From NCBI RefSeq assembly GCF_002002885.1, contig NZ_CP019510.1, positions 4,588,001 through 4,652,000 on the forward strand: a stretch of DNA of 64,000 nt, written 5' to 3'. Below the pieces are notes generated by a model that ran no database searches, was not told where the DNA came from, and was given only the letters and a program-made list of their open reading frames with translations. Each line of letters opens with the position of its first letter. Positions within the stretch are counted from its first letter, which is position 1. Positions 55,409-63,730 of the stretch are shown piece by piece. The stretch comes from Janthinobacterium sp. LM6. Its GTDB lineage: Bacteria > Pseudomonadota > Gammaproteobacteria > Burkholderiales > Burkholderiaceae_D. A program made the translations under genes and the position numbers.

Positions 55409-55889
55409 ATGCCGCCTGCATGGGGCTGGGGCTGCGGATCGCCATCAGGCGGTCGATGTCGACGAGGATCAATCGGCGTCCCGCCACCGTGCCCAGGCCC
55501 AGCAGATAATCGGCTTCCGTCTCGCCCAGGCCGGGCACGGCGGCGATGTCGGCGGGCGCCAGGCTGACGATATCGGTGACGCCATCGACCACCATGCCCA
55601 TCACGCCATTGCTCAGCTGCAGGATGATCACGTCGGTGGCCGGGTCGGGCGCGCCGTGGGCGCTGCCGAACGCGGCGCGCATGTCGACGATGGGAATGAT
55701 CACGCCGCGCGAGACGGCCACGCTGTGCAGCACTTCCCCTTCCGAGGAAAAACGGTCGAGTTCCTTCAGCGGACGCAATTCCCGCACGCAACGGTAATCG
55801 AGGCCGTATTCCAGGCCGCCCAGCCGGAAGCTCAAGTACTGCGTCAGGTATTGCGCGGTTGCGGCGCCAGGCGTGGTCGTGGGCTGCAT
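55407..55889 (-). CDS. cheW: CheW-like chemotaxis adaptor
   Basis: A 160-residue protein with the CheW fold throughout: YLSFRLGGLEYGLDYRCVREL, SRGVIIPIVDMRAAFG and VMGMVVDGVTDIVSL. CheW links receptors to CheA. No other che gene is adjacent, so it may serve a particular receptor set. AAAGGAACACC precedes the ATG at 55889. Confidence 0.92.
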   Translation of the reverse strand: MQPTTTPGAATAQYLTQYLSFRLGGLEYGLDYRCVRELRPLKELDRFSSEGEVLHSVAVSRGVIIPIVDMRAAFGSAHGAPDPATDVIILQLSNGVMGMVVDGVTDIVSLAPADIAAVPGLGETEADYLLGLGTVAGRRLILVDIDRLMAIRSPSPMQAA

Positions 55890-56086
55890 GGTGTTCCTTT
55901 CATCCGGTAAGCGCTGCCAGGATGCGCAGTGGCGCAACGTTGGCCCCATGCTAACCAGCATCACCGCAGGCGGCGTTGAGAAACATCAACTTTCCCGGAA
56001 GGCATGCGTAGCCGCACCGCCCCGGCTTGCGCCTGCGCAGCCAACTTCCCTTACAATACCTACATCGTTTCCCCCACAGGCAGGCC

Positions 56087-56485
56087 ATGCAACACCTCGT
56101 CAACCCCGCTGAAGTTGAATTTTCCGCCATCCGCGCTCAGGGGCCGGGCGGACAGAATGTCAACAAGGTATCCAGCGCCATCCATTTGCGCTTCCCCATC
56201 GCCGCCTCGTCGCTGCCGGAAGCGTACAAGGAGCGGCTGCTGGCCCTGCGCGACAGCCGCATCAGCAAGGATGGCGTGCTGGTGCTCAAGGCACAGCAGT
56301 CGCGCAGCCAGGAGCAGAACAAGGAAGAAGCCTTGCGGCGCTTGCAGGAAATCATCGACAGCGTCACCTTTTTGCCCGCCGTGCGGCGCGCCACCAAGCC
56401 CACGCGCAGCTCGCAGCGGCGTCGCCTCGACAGCAAGAGCACGCACAGCGTCCTCAAGCAATCGCGCGGCAAGGTCACAGACTGA
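56087..56485 (+). CDS. arfB: Alternative ribosome-rescue factor ArfB
   Basis: A 132-residue release-factor-like protein with the catalytic GGQ at 21-23 (RAQGPGGQNVNK) and a basic tail (RRATKPTRSSQRRRLDSKS) that enters the mRNA channel of stalled ribosomes. It hydrolyses peptidyl-tRNA on non-stop complexes. Size and motifs fit ArfB (YaeJ). Confidence 0.95.
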   Translation: MQHLVNPAEVEFSAIRAQGPGGQNVNKVSSAIHLRFPIAASSLPEAYKERLLALRDSRISKDGVLVLKAQQSRSQEQNKEEALRRLQEIIDSVTFLPAVRRATKPTRSSQRRRLDSKSTHSVLKQSRGKVTD

Positions 56486-58345
56486 TTACGACGGTGGCTG
56501 GTAGGTCCAGTCCAGGCTGCCCGTGCTGTCCGCGAACACGGGCTGCGTGGCCGGCGTGGCGCTGCGCAGCAAGGCCTTGATTTCTTTCGGCGGCCGGTCG
56601 TAGACCTTGGCCGGTCCGGGCGGCACGACGAGGGCGCGCACCGTCGTCTCGCCATCGACGAGGCCCAGGGTGCAGCGCGACTGGCCCGCCGTCGCCTGCC
56701 GCTCCTGGCGCAATTGTTCCACCAGCGCCAGCATCTGCGCATGCAGGATTTCCGACTGTTTCACTTCCACGCGCAGCCGCGCCACCTCTTTCAGCACGGG
56801 AGCGATGCGCGCGGCCAGCTTGTCGTACTGCACCTGCTGCGCCGGCTGCAGCTGCAATTCGCCGCGCCGCAGCTGGCCCGCCAGGGTCAGGTAGTTGCGC
56901 ACCTCGGGCAATTGCGCAATCGCATCAATTTCCTGCTGGCGCTTGTGCTGCACTTGCTGGTACTGCGTTGCCTTCGCCAGGCTTTCCGCAATTCTCTGCT
57001 CCAGGACGCTCAAATCGGGCACGAGGGGAAACAGCAGCATTTCCACCTGCCTGCGGGGGCCTGCGCTGCCGATGCGGATGGTGCGCGCCGCCACGGCGCA
57101 GCCTTCGGCCAGTTCGATGACAACCTCGTCGGCGATGATCTCGCAATTGCTGGCGCTGTCGATCACCACGCGCGTGCCGGCGATGACGCAGCTTTCGGCC
57201 CGCTTCACGTGCACTTCGCCGCTCAGCGCCTGCAGCACGGAGCCGGAGGCGACGCCCTCGACGCGCACGTCGCCGTGCTCGTTGAAAGCCGTGCCGCCCA
57301 CCAGGTTGCGCTTGAGCCATATCAACCCGCCATGCGAGTGCAGATGGCCATACACGTCGCCATGGATGGTGATGTCGCTGCCGTCGAGCTGGCGCTGCTC
57401 CTGCACTTCGCCGTACTCCTCGTAGGCGGCGCGCAGCTTCAGATTGCCCGTGGTGCGGCTGCTGACGCCTTCGCGGCTGACGATCTTGTTTTCGATCGAC
57501 ATCTTGCCGTGCTCATCGACATTCACATAGCCATCCATGGTGGCCACGACGAAAGCGCCATCGCTGAAATGCTCGACCGACGTGCCTGGCCCCGCCACCG
57601 CAGCCAGGTCCAGCTCCAGCGGCGCGGGCGGCGGCAGTGCCTTGCCGGCCAGGTCATAGCCAGGCAAGCCGGGCGTGCCGGGCAGCAGGCGCAGCAGGCG
57701 CGCGTGCTTTTTCACTTGCGGGAAGCGGTTCTTGAAGCTGAGCAAATCCAGGCGGCCATCGGAGCGTTCGCGCGGCGCATCGTCACGGTGGATGCCTTGC
57801 GACACTTCGACCAGCTGGGCGTCGCGCCCCGGCTGCGGCGGCAGCACCCGCGCCACCGTGATGCGCTCGGCCTTGCCGCTGGCGAGCATGGCGCGCACGG
57901 CCACGCTATCGATGCCGTAGTGCACGCCCTTGCACCACAAGTCAGCCACCAGCTCGTCAAACTCGCGGCGCGCCGGCGCCTGGCCATCCGCGTCGGCAGG
58001 CAAGGTTTCAAAGTAAAACTCGGCGCTGTCGCCACGGATCTTGACCTGTTTATACAGCGCGCGGCGCTGGGGCGGGAATGGCGCCACGCGCACGGCGATG
58101 CGCAGTAAGGCGTCGCCCTTGGGCGCGGCGCGGGGGGCGGGCGCATGGAACAGGGTCAGCAGGAACAAACCGTAATCGAGGCCCGCCAGCAGCTGGCCCG
58201 ACTGGAACAGCTGGTCGACGGCGGCGCGCAGCTGCGCCGGCGCCAGCGACAGGTCCAGGAACACGCCCTCGTCGCGCTGGACCAGGCCGTGCGGCAAGCC
58301 GCCTGCGGGGACCGCATCCGGAACGGGTGTGTCGTCGTCGCTCAC
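56486..58345 (-). CDS. FapA/DUF342 domain protein
   Basis: A 619-residue soluble protein. The middle (about 230-440) is the DUF342 beta-helix with its regular repeat (DGYVNVDEHGKMSIENKIVS; GDVYGHLHSHGGLIWLKRNL; VASGSVLQAL), the end is a long coiled coil (about 440-570), and the start an FapA-type N-terminal domain. Relatives (FapA, VPA0145-like) affect flagellar placement or polymer synthesis. It is convergent with arfB and not next to flagellar genes. Confidence 0.88.
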   Translation of the reverse strand: MSDDDTPVPDAVPAGGLPHGLVQRDEGVFLDLSLAPAQLRAAVDQLFQSGQLLAGLDYGLFLLTLFHAPAPRAAPKGDALLRIAVRVAPFPPQRRALYKQVKIRGDSAEFYFETLPADADGQAPARREFDELVADLWCKGVHYGIDSVAVRAMLASGKAERITVARVLPPQPGRDAQLVEVSQGIHRDDAPRERSDGRLDLLSFKNRFPQVKKHARLLRLLPGTPGLPGYDLAGKALPPPAPLELDLAAVAGPGTSVEHFSDGAFVVATMDGYVNVDEHGKMSIENKIVSREGVSSRTTGNLKLRAAYEEYGEVQEQRQLDGSDITIHGDVYGHLHSHGGLIWLKRNLVGGTAFNEHGDVRVEGVASGSVLQALSGEVHVKRAESCVIAGTRVVIDSASNCEIIADEVVIELAEGCAVAARTIRIGSAGPRRQVEMLLFPLVPDLSVLEQRIAESLAKATQYQQVQHKRQQEIDAIAQLPEVRNYLTLAGQLRRGELQLQPAQQVQYDKLAARIAPVLKEVARLRVEVKQSEILHAQMLALVEQLRQERQATAGQSRCTLGLVDGETTVRALVVPPGPAKVYDRPPKEIKALLRSATPATQPVFADSTGSLDWTYQPPS

Positions 58346-58457
58346 GCCTTGCCTCCCCCAGCAGCCATTTCAAAGAATTGCCTCCGTGCACTAGAACAAT
58401 ATCACGGGGCGGGGCCGTGTGCCTGACTGAGCAACAATGCGGGCGGCCAGATGCAAA

Positions 58458-58485
58458 CAGGGCCATGTCTTGCGAGATGGCCCTG
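58458..58485 (-). terminator. Hairpin after the 129-residue gene
   Basis: CAGGGCCAT (58458-58466) and ATGGCCCTG (58477-58485), a perfect 9-bp stem, followed on the minus strand by TTTGC. Probable terminator with a weak T run. Confidence 0.6.
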
Positions 58486-58504
58486 TCGGAGGGGGGATGG
58501 CTGC

Positions 58505-58894
58505 CTAGCGGCGCGGCGGGTTGGAATAGATATCCTGGCCCACTTCGTTGATCTGGCGGCGCAGGTCGCGCCGCTCGTCGGGCGTCATGCGGCCCGTGCG
58601 GCGCGAGGCGTCGGCGCCTTCGTTGGCGCGGCGCTGCTCTTCGGCGCGCGTGTCGAAACTGCGTGCGTCACGCTGTTCGCGCAGTCGCGTATCATTGCTG
58701 CTGGTGCGCTGTACCTGTTCATACCGCTGGGCCTGCATTTGCTGCTGGTCGTCACGGCGTGGCGGCGGCTGGTTTTGCGCTGACGCCAGGCTGGCGGCAA
58801 ACACGGAGCAAACGGCAAATGCGGACAGCACAGTCGTACGTGCGGCAATAGCTGCGCTGGGAGCGGCGTGAATTTTTTTAGTAAAGATATTCAT
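58505..58894 (-). CDS. Small secreted basic protein, unknown
   Basis: A 129-residue protein with a long signal peptide (cleavage near ASA-QNQ, about residue 40). The mature part is Arg/Gln/Asp-rich and probably helical or disordered; only the last 30 residues (RMTPDERRDLRRQINEVGQDIY) look like a conserved module found in other small exported proteins of this group. Followed by a hairpin. Divergent from ompR. Confidence 0.7.
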   Translation of the reverse strand: MNIFTKKIHAAPSAAIAARTTVLSAFAVCSVFAASLASAQNQPPPRRDDQQQMQAQRYEQVQRTSSNDTRLREQRDARSFDTRAEEQRRANEGADASRRTGRMTPDERRDLRRQINEVGQDIYSNPPRR

Positions 58895-59089
58895 TGAGTT
58901 CCTCTTCCGCGATGCCGTATAAACTTAAAGCTGATTTCCACTGTGGCCCCAGTGTATGATGCTTTACACGGTGCAGTAAGAGTAATTGGGTAAAGTTTGT
59001 AACACTTTGTAATGGGTCGCCACAGCCCCTTGCCGACGCCGCGCGAGGCGTTACTATAGCAACTAATATAAGATAACACGACACCCTAA

Positions 59090-59860
59090 ATGACCACAAC
59101 CTCCACTTCCGGCAGCAACACACCAACGCAATCGATCCACGGCCACCAGGCAAAAATCATGGTGGTCGATGACGATGTGCGCCTGCGCGACCTGCTGCGC
59201 CGCTACCTGACCGAACAGGGTTTCAATGTCTTCACGGCAGAGAGCGCGACGGCCATGAACAAGCTGTGGCTGCGCGAACGCTACGACCTGCTGGTGCTCG
59301 ACCTGATGCTGCCGGGCGAAGACGGCCTGTCGATCTGCCGCCGCCTGCGCGGCGCGGGCGACCAGACGCCGATCATCATGCTGACGGCCAAGGGCGAAGA
59401 CGTGGACCGCATCGTGGGCCTGGAAATGGGTGCCGACGATTACCTGCCGAAACCGTTCAATCCGCGCGAGCTGGTGGCCCGCATCGGCGCCGTGCTGCGC
59501 CGCAAGGGTCCCGATGAAATCCCCGGTGCGCCGTCGGAAACGCCGCAAACCTTCGAATTCGGCGACTTCGTGCTGGACCTGGGCACGCGCACCCTGAAAA
59601 AGAATGGAGAAACGGTGCCGCTGACCACGGGCGAGTTTTCCGTGCTGAAAGTGTTTGCCCGCCATGCGCGCCAGCCCCTGTCGCGCGAGAAACTGATGGA
59701 ACTGGCGCGCGGCCGCGAATACGAAGTGTTCGACCGCAGCCTGGACGTGCAAATCTCGCGCCTGCGCAAACTCATCGAGCCTGATCCGTCGAGCCCGCTC
59801 TTCATCCAGACCGTGTGGGGCCTCGGCTACGTCTTCATCCCGGACGGACAGCCGCGCTGA
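59090..59860 (+). CDS. ompR: OmpR-family response regulator
   Basis: A 256-residue regulator: REC domain at about 23-135 with Asp71 (LVLDLMLPGEDGL) and an OmpR/PhoB winged helix at about 155-250. Followed after 13 bases by its kinase. It is close to the OmpR of the osmolarity system, which controls porins and surface structures. The first 20 residues are Ser/Thr-rich; no good ribosome site is seen ahead of the ATG. Confidence 0.93.
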   Translation: MTTTSTSGSNTPTQSIHGHQAKIMVVDDDVRLRDLLRRYLTEQGFNVFTAESATAMNKLWLRERYDLLVLDLMLPGEDGLSICRRLRGAGDQTPIIMLTAKGEDVDRIVGLEMGADDYLPKPFNPRELVARIGAVLRRKGPDEIPGAPSETPQTFEFGDFVLDLGTRTLKKNGETVPLTTGEFSVLKVFARHARQPLSREKLMELARGREYEVFDRSLDVQISRLRKLIEPDPSSPLFIQTVWGLGYVFIPDGQPR

Positions 59861-59873
59861 TCGCTGGCGAGGC

Positions 59874-61232
59874 ATGATGAAGCTTTTTCCCGATATCAGC
59901 CTGGCGCGGCTGAAAAGCGGCTTGTTCTGGCGCACCTTTTTGCTGCTCGGCACCTTGACCACGGTCAGCATGATCGCGTGGTTCAGCATGATTTCCTTCA
60001 TCCAGCGCGAGCCGCAGGCGCAGCAGATTTCCGCCCAGATCATTTCCGTCGTCACCATCACGCATGCGGCCTTGACGCACTCGGCTCCCGAGCTGCGGCG
60101 CGAGCTGCTGTTCGACCTCGTCAGCAATGAAGGCATCCGCATCTTCTCGCTGGAAGAGGACGACCGCATCGAACCGCCGCCCGACAATTACCTGATGCCC
60201 GACATCGAGGCGCTGGTGAAGGCCAAGCTGGGCAAGGACACGCGCTTTTCCGCGCGCGTCAACGGGGTGGCCGGCTTCTGGGTCAGCTTCAAGATCGACG
60301 ACGACGAGTACTGGCTGATGCTGGACCGCGAGCGCCTGCGCGGCCTGACGGGCTTCCAGTGGCTGGGCTGGGCCAGCCTGGTGTCGCTGCTGTCCCTGCT
60401 GGGAGCGGCCATTATTTCCAGCCTGATCAATCTGCCGCTGTCGCGCCTGACGGCGGCCGCGCGCGACATCGCCAAGGGCAAGCAGCCGGCGCCGCTGCCG
60501 GAAAAGGGCCCGATCGAAATCATCGAGGCGAACCGCAGCTTCAACCAGATGGTCGATGACCTGAAACAGGTGGAATCGGACCGCGCCGTGATCCTGGCCG
60601 GCATTTCGCACGACTTGCGCACGCCGCTGGCGCGCATGCAGCTGGAAGTGGAAATGGCGAACCTGTCGGACGAGGCGCGCGAAGGCATCCAGTCCGATAT
60701 CGGGCAAATGGACGCCATCATCGGCCAGTTCCTCGACTATGCCAGGCCGACGGAAGCGTCGAGCTTTACCGACGTCGACCTCAGCGGCTTGCTCAACGAC
60801 ATGACGCGCGAAGCGATGCGCCTGCCGGACGTGAAGATCAACGCCAGCATCGCCGACGGCGCGCATGCGATGGGCAACCCCACCGACCTGCGCCGCGTGC
60901 TCAACAACCTGATCGAGAATGCGCGCCGCTACGGCAAGACGCCGGACAGCGACGTGACGGAAATCGACATCGCCTGCCAGGTGCGCACCAGCCACGGCGC
61001 GAAAAAGGTGATCATCGAGGTGCAGGACCACGGCACGGGCGTGCCGGCGGAAAAGATCGAACAGCTGATGAAGCCGTTCACCCGCCTCGACACGGCGCGT
61101 GGGCAGGCAAATGGCGCCGGGCTGGGTCTGGCCATCGTCGACCGCGTGCTGCTGCGCCATGGCGCCGAATTGCAAGTGCGCAACCGCGAAGGCGGCGGCC
61201 TCGCGTTTCAGATCAGCTTGCCAGCGGCATAA
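59874..61232 (+). CDS. envZ: EnvZ-type sensor histidine kinase
   Basis: A 452-residue membrane kinase: helix at about 20-42, periplasmic domain at about 45-160, second helix at about 163-186, HAMP, phosphoacceptor His246 in GISHDLRTPLAR, then an ATPase domain (GAGLGLAIVDRVLLRHG). The ompR-envZ order and H-box are typical. Starts at 59874 or 59877 are equivalent. Confidence 0.93.
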   Translation: MMKLFPDISLARLKSGLFWRTFLLLGTLTTVSMIAWFSMISFIQREPQAQQISAQIISVVTITHAALTHSAPELRRELLFDLVSNEGIRIFSLEEDDRIEPPPDNYLMPDIEALVKAKLGKDTRFSARVNGVAGFWVSFKIDDDEYWLMLDRERLRGLTGFQWLGWASLVSLLSLLGAAIISSLINLPLSRLTAAARDIAKGKQPAPLPEKGPIEIIEANRSFNQMVDDLKQVESDRAVILAGISHDLRTPLARMQLEVEMANLSDEAREGIQSDIGQMDAIIGQFLDYARPTEASSFTDVDLSGLLNDMTREAMRLPDVKINASIADGAHAMGNPTDLRRVLNNLIENARRYGKTPDSDVTEIDIACQVRTSHGAKKVIIEVQDHGTGVPAEKIEQLMKPFTRLDTARGQANGAGLGLAIVDRVLLRHGAELQVRNREGGGLAFQISLPAA

Positions 61233-61238
61233 ACGGAC

Positions 61239-61264
61239 GGGAACGGCACAGCTGTGCCGTTCCC
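61239..61264. terminator. Perfect 26-bp palindrome between envZ and the convergent gene
   Basis: The arms GGGAACGGCACAG and CTGTGCCGTTCCC meet without a loop. It sits between convergent stops, so it may act as a terminator in both directions, although no T run follows. Confidence 0.6.
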
Positions 61265-61270
61265 TGCCGC

Positions 61271-61750
61271 TCAGGCGGACGCCTGTTCCTGCGCCAGCAA
61301 TTTATTCATCAACAATTCCGTCGCCCCATAGCCGTACAGGGAATCGCTTTCCATGCCCGGCGTATCGAAGGGAATCGATTCTTCGCGATTCAGCTTGGCA
61401 GGGTCGGCGTCCGCATAGCTGGCGCGCCAGGCGCGCTGCAAGGATTCATTGCGGCGGATAAAGGCTGGCATGGGCCAGGCGTCGCGCTCCCAGTGGCGGC
61501 TGTCGCCCAGCAGGGGCCAGCGCTCGTTGAGCAGGGCCATGTCGCCCGTGCGCAGGCGGCGCACGGCCTGTTCCGGGCGCAAGCCTTCCAGCTCTTCCAG
61601 CGTGGGCAGGCTGTCGCGCTTCGGCCCGAACATATACGCCAGCATGATGCGCCCGGCAGGCGCCCTGCGCGCCACCACGCCGACGGCATAGCCGCCGCCC
61701 GGCAAGGGCACGGCAAACCAGCTGCCTTCTCGGTATGGTAATGATTTCAT
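61271..61750 (-). CDS. Imm26-like protein
   Basis: A 159-residue soluble protein whose start (KSLPYREGSWFAVPLPGGGY, then AVGVVARRAPAGRIMLAYMFG) resembles the immunity-26 family, which usually protects against polymorphic toxins but is also found alone. No toxin gene is near. The rest (helical, Trp- and Arg-rich) gives no further hint. Confidence 0.6.
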   Translation of the reverse strand: MKSLPYREGSWFAVPLPGGGYAVGVVARRAPAGRIMLAYMFGPKRDSLPTLEELEGLRPEQAVRRLRTGDMALLNERWPLLGDSRHWERDAWPMPAFIRRNESLQRAWRASYADADPAKLNREESIPFDTPGMESDSLYGYGATELLMNKLLAQEQASA

Positions 61751-61875
61751 TTCTTGAAGCCCCCTGGAATACTCCGGACAGCCGCTGCTATCCGACGTTA
61801 AATTTAATTAGGGGCACAGTCTACGCGAAGCGATGCGAAAGTGGCGCATGGTACGCCACAGCAACAAACCAATAG

Positions 61876-62181
61876 TTACAATATTTTCTCGTCATAGTGA
61901 TATTGGGCAACAATCGGCCCCGCCTTGAACAGCGCTTCCTTCATGGCCGTGTCCAGGCGCGCGTCGCGGCGGCGCATCCATTCGAGCAGCATGGCCGCTT
62001 CCTTGCGGCTGGTGTCGCCTGCATGCGCGAGCACGCGGCGCAGTTCCGGGTCCGTGCACGCCTCGAAACGCTGGCTGTTCAAGTCCAGCGCCTGCAGCGC
62101 GGCGATGGTGGCGCCGATGGCGCGGTGCATGTCGAGCGCGGTGGCCGGCAAGCCGGATTCTTCCAGTGGGACGGTGGTCAT
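61876..62181 (-). CDS. Encapsulated-ferritin-like protein lacking iron ligands
   Basis: A 101-residue helical protein. The region at 19-90 (MHRAIGATIAALQALD; TDPELRRVLAHAGD; AAMLLEWMRRRDARL; KAGPI) aligns without gaps to the encapsulated ferritin EncFtn of Rhodospirillum as I remember it. The three ferroxidase ligands there (Glu32, Glu62, His65) correspond here to Ala28, Ser58 and Glu61. No encapsulin-targeting tail (LTVGSLR-like) is present, and no encapsulin gene is in the window. The start at 62181 follows AAAAGGAATGCGC. Probably a non-ferroxidase relative; function unknown. Confidence 0.65.
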   Translation of the reverse strand: MTTVPLEESGLPATALDMHRAIGATIAALQALDLNSQRFEACTDPELRRVLAHAGDTSRKEAAMLLEWMRRRDARLDTAMKEALFKAGPIVAQYHYDEKIL

Positions 62182-62323
62182 GCGCATTCCTTTTCGCGTA
62201 GTGGTGACATCGGCTGCATTCTCCACCGCGCGGACGAAAAGCTCAAGCGTCCACGACACGTTTCCACCCGTTCGGCCATAATCATGGCTCAGCAACAGCG
62301 CAAACCTCAGCGGCAGGAGCCCC

Positions 62324-63481
62324 ATGTTCAATTTCGACTTTTACAATCCGACGCAAATCCTCTTCGGCCAGGGCCAGATCGCCGCCATCGCCAGCCTGAT
62401 CCCGCCGCAGGCGCGGGTCCTGATGACCTACGGCGGCGGCAGCATCAAGCAGAACGGCGTCTACGATGAAGTCAAGGCGGCGCTGGCCGGCCATACGGTG
62501 CTCGAGTTTGCCGGTATCGAACCCAATCCCAGCTATGAAACCCTGATGCAGGCCGTGGCCATGGTGAAAAGCGAGCGCATCGACTTCCTGCTGGCCGTCG
62601 GCGGCGGTTCCGTGGTCGATGGCACCAAGTTCATCGCCGCGGCCGCCCTGCATGAAGGCGAGGCGTGGGACATCCTGGCCAAAGGCGGCAAGATCGTCGA
62701 AGCCGCCCTGCCCTTCGGCACCGTGTTGACCTTGCCGGCCACGGGGTCCGAAATGAATGGCTCGGCCGTGATCACGCGCAAGGCGACGCAGGAAAAGCGC
62801 TCATTCATGAGCCGCAAGGTGTATCCTAAATTCTCCGTGCTGGACCCGTCGAAAACGTTCACCTTGCCGCTGCGCCAGGTGGGCAATGGCGTCGTCGATG
62901 CGTTCGCGCATGTGATGGAACAGTACCTGACCTACCCCGTGAACGCGTCCGTGCAAGACCGCTTCGCCGAAGGCATTTTATTGACGCTGATCGAGGAAGG
63001 CCCGAAAGCGCTGTCGCACCCGGACGACTACGACGTGCGCGCCAACGTGATGTGGAGCGCCACCCTGGCCTTGAACGGCCTGATCGGCGTGGGCGTGCCG
63101 CAGGACTGGTCCACGCACGCCATCGGCCACGAATTGACGGCCCTGTATGAGCTCGACCATGCGCAAACCCTGGCCATCATCCTGCCCAGCATGTTGCGCG
63201 TGCGCAAGCAGGCCAAGCGTGCCAAGCTGCTGCAGTACGCGGCCCGCGTGTGGGGCCTGGACGGCGGCGACGAAGACGGCCGCATCGAAGCGGCCATTGC
63301 GCGCACGGAATTCTTCTTCCGCCACATGGGCGTCAAGACGCGCCTGGCCGACTACGGCCTCAATCACGCCAGCGTGGACGCCGTCGTCTCCGCCCTGGAA
63401 GCGCACGGCATGACGGCGCTGGGCGAACAGCGCGAAGTGACGCCCGCCGTCAGCCGCAAGGTGCTGGAACTCAGTTTATAG
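62324..63481 (+). CDS. yqhD: NADPH-dependent iron-type alcohol/aldehyde reductase YqhD
   Basis: A 385-residue group III alcohol dehydrogenase nearly collinear with E. coli YqhD: YGGGSIKQNGVYDEV, GGGSVVDGTKFIA for the cofactor, and metal ligands in VVDAFAHVMEQY, STHAIGHELTAL and ELDHAQTLA. It reduces a range of aldehydes with NADPH and protects against reactive aldehydes. Divergent from the EncFtn-like gene, with 142 bases between. Confidence 0.95.
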   Translation: MFNFDFYNPTQILFGQGQIAAIASLIPPQARVLMTYGGGSIKQNGVYDEVKAALAGHTVLEFAGIEPNPSYETLMQAVAMVKSERIDFLLAVGGGSVVDGTKFIAAAALHEGEAWDILAKGGKIVEAALPFGTVLTLPATGSEMNGSAVITRKATQEKRSFMSRKVYPKFSVLDPSKTFTLPLRQVGNGVVDAFAHVMEQYLTYPVNASVQDRFAEGILLTLIEEGPKALSHPDDYDVRANVMWSATLALNGLIGVGVPQDWSTHAIGHELTALYELDHAQTLAIILPSMLRVRKQAKRAKLLQYAARVWGLDGGDEDGRIEAAIARTEFFFRHMGVKTRLADYGLNHASVDAVVSALEAHGMTALGEQREVTPAVSRKVLELSL

Positions 63482-63554
63482 ATTCGCGCCACACTGTTGT
63501 AAAACGGTCAGCCAGCGGGACAGCTGGCCGTGCTTCATGCTAAGCTGTCATTTC

Positions 63555-63632
63555 GCTAGGGGTCCTGGAGCAGTCATCCGGGTGAGAGATACCCTTCGTA
63601 CCTGATCTGGATAATGCCAGCGAAGGAAAGCG
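63555..63632 (+). ncRNA. TPP riboswitch (THI element)
   Basis: Conserved blocks in order: CTAGGGGTCCTGG, GGGTGAGAGATACCC, ACCTGATCTGGATAATGCCAG and CGAAGGAAAG. The CTGAGA core is GTGAGA here. It lies about 100 bases ahead of a TonB-dependent receptor gene on the same strand and should turn it down when thiamine pyrophosphate is plentiful. Confidence 0.95.
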
Positions 63633-63730
63633 CAAAGTACCTCCCTCCTTTGATAGCTCCTGCGTTGGCGCCAGCCGAACAAGCAGCCTGCCGTGCTCTT
63701 TCCCGAGACGGCTTGAACCACGAGCAATCT

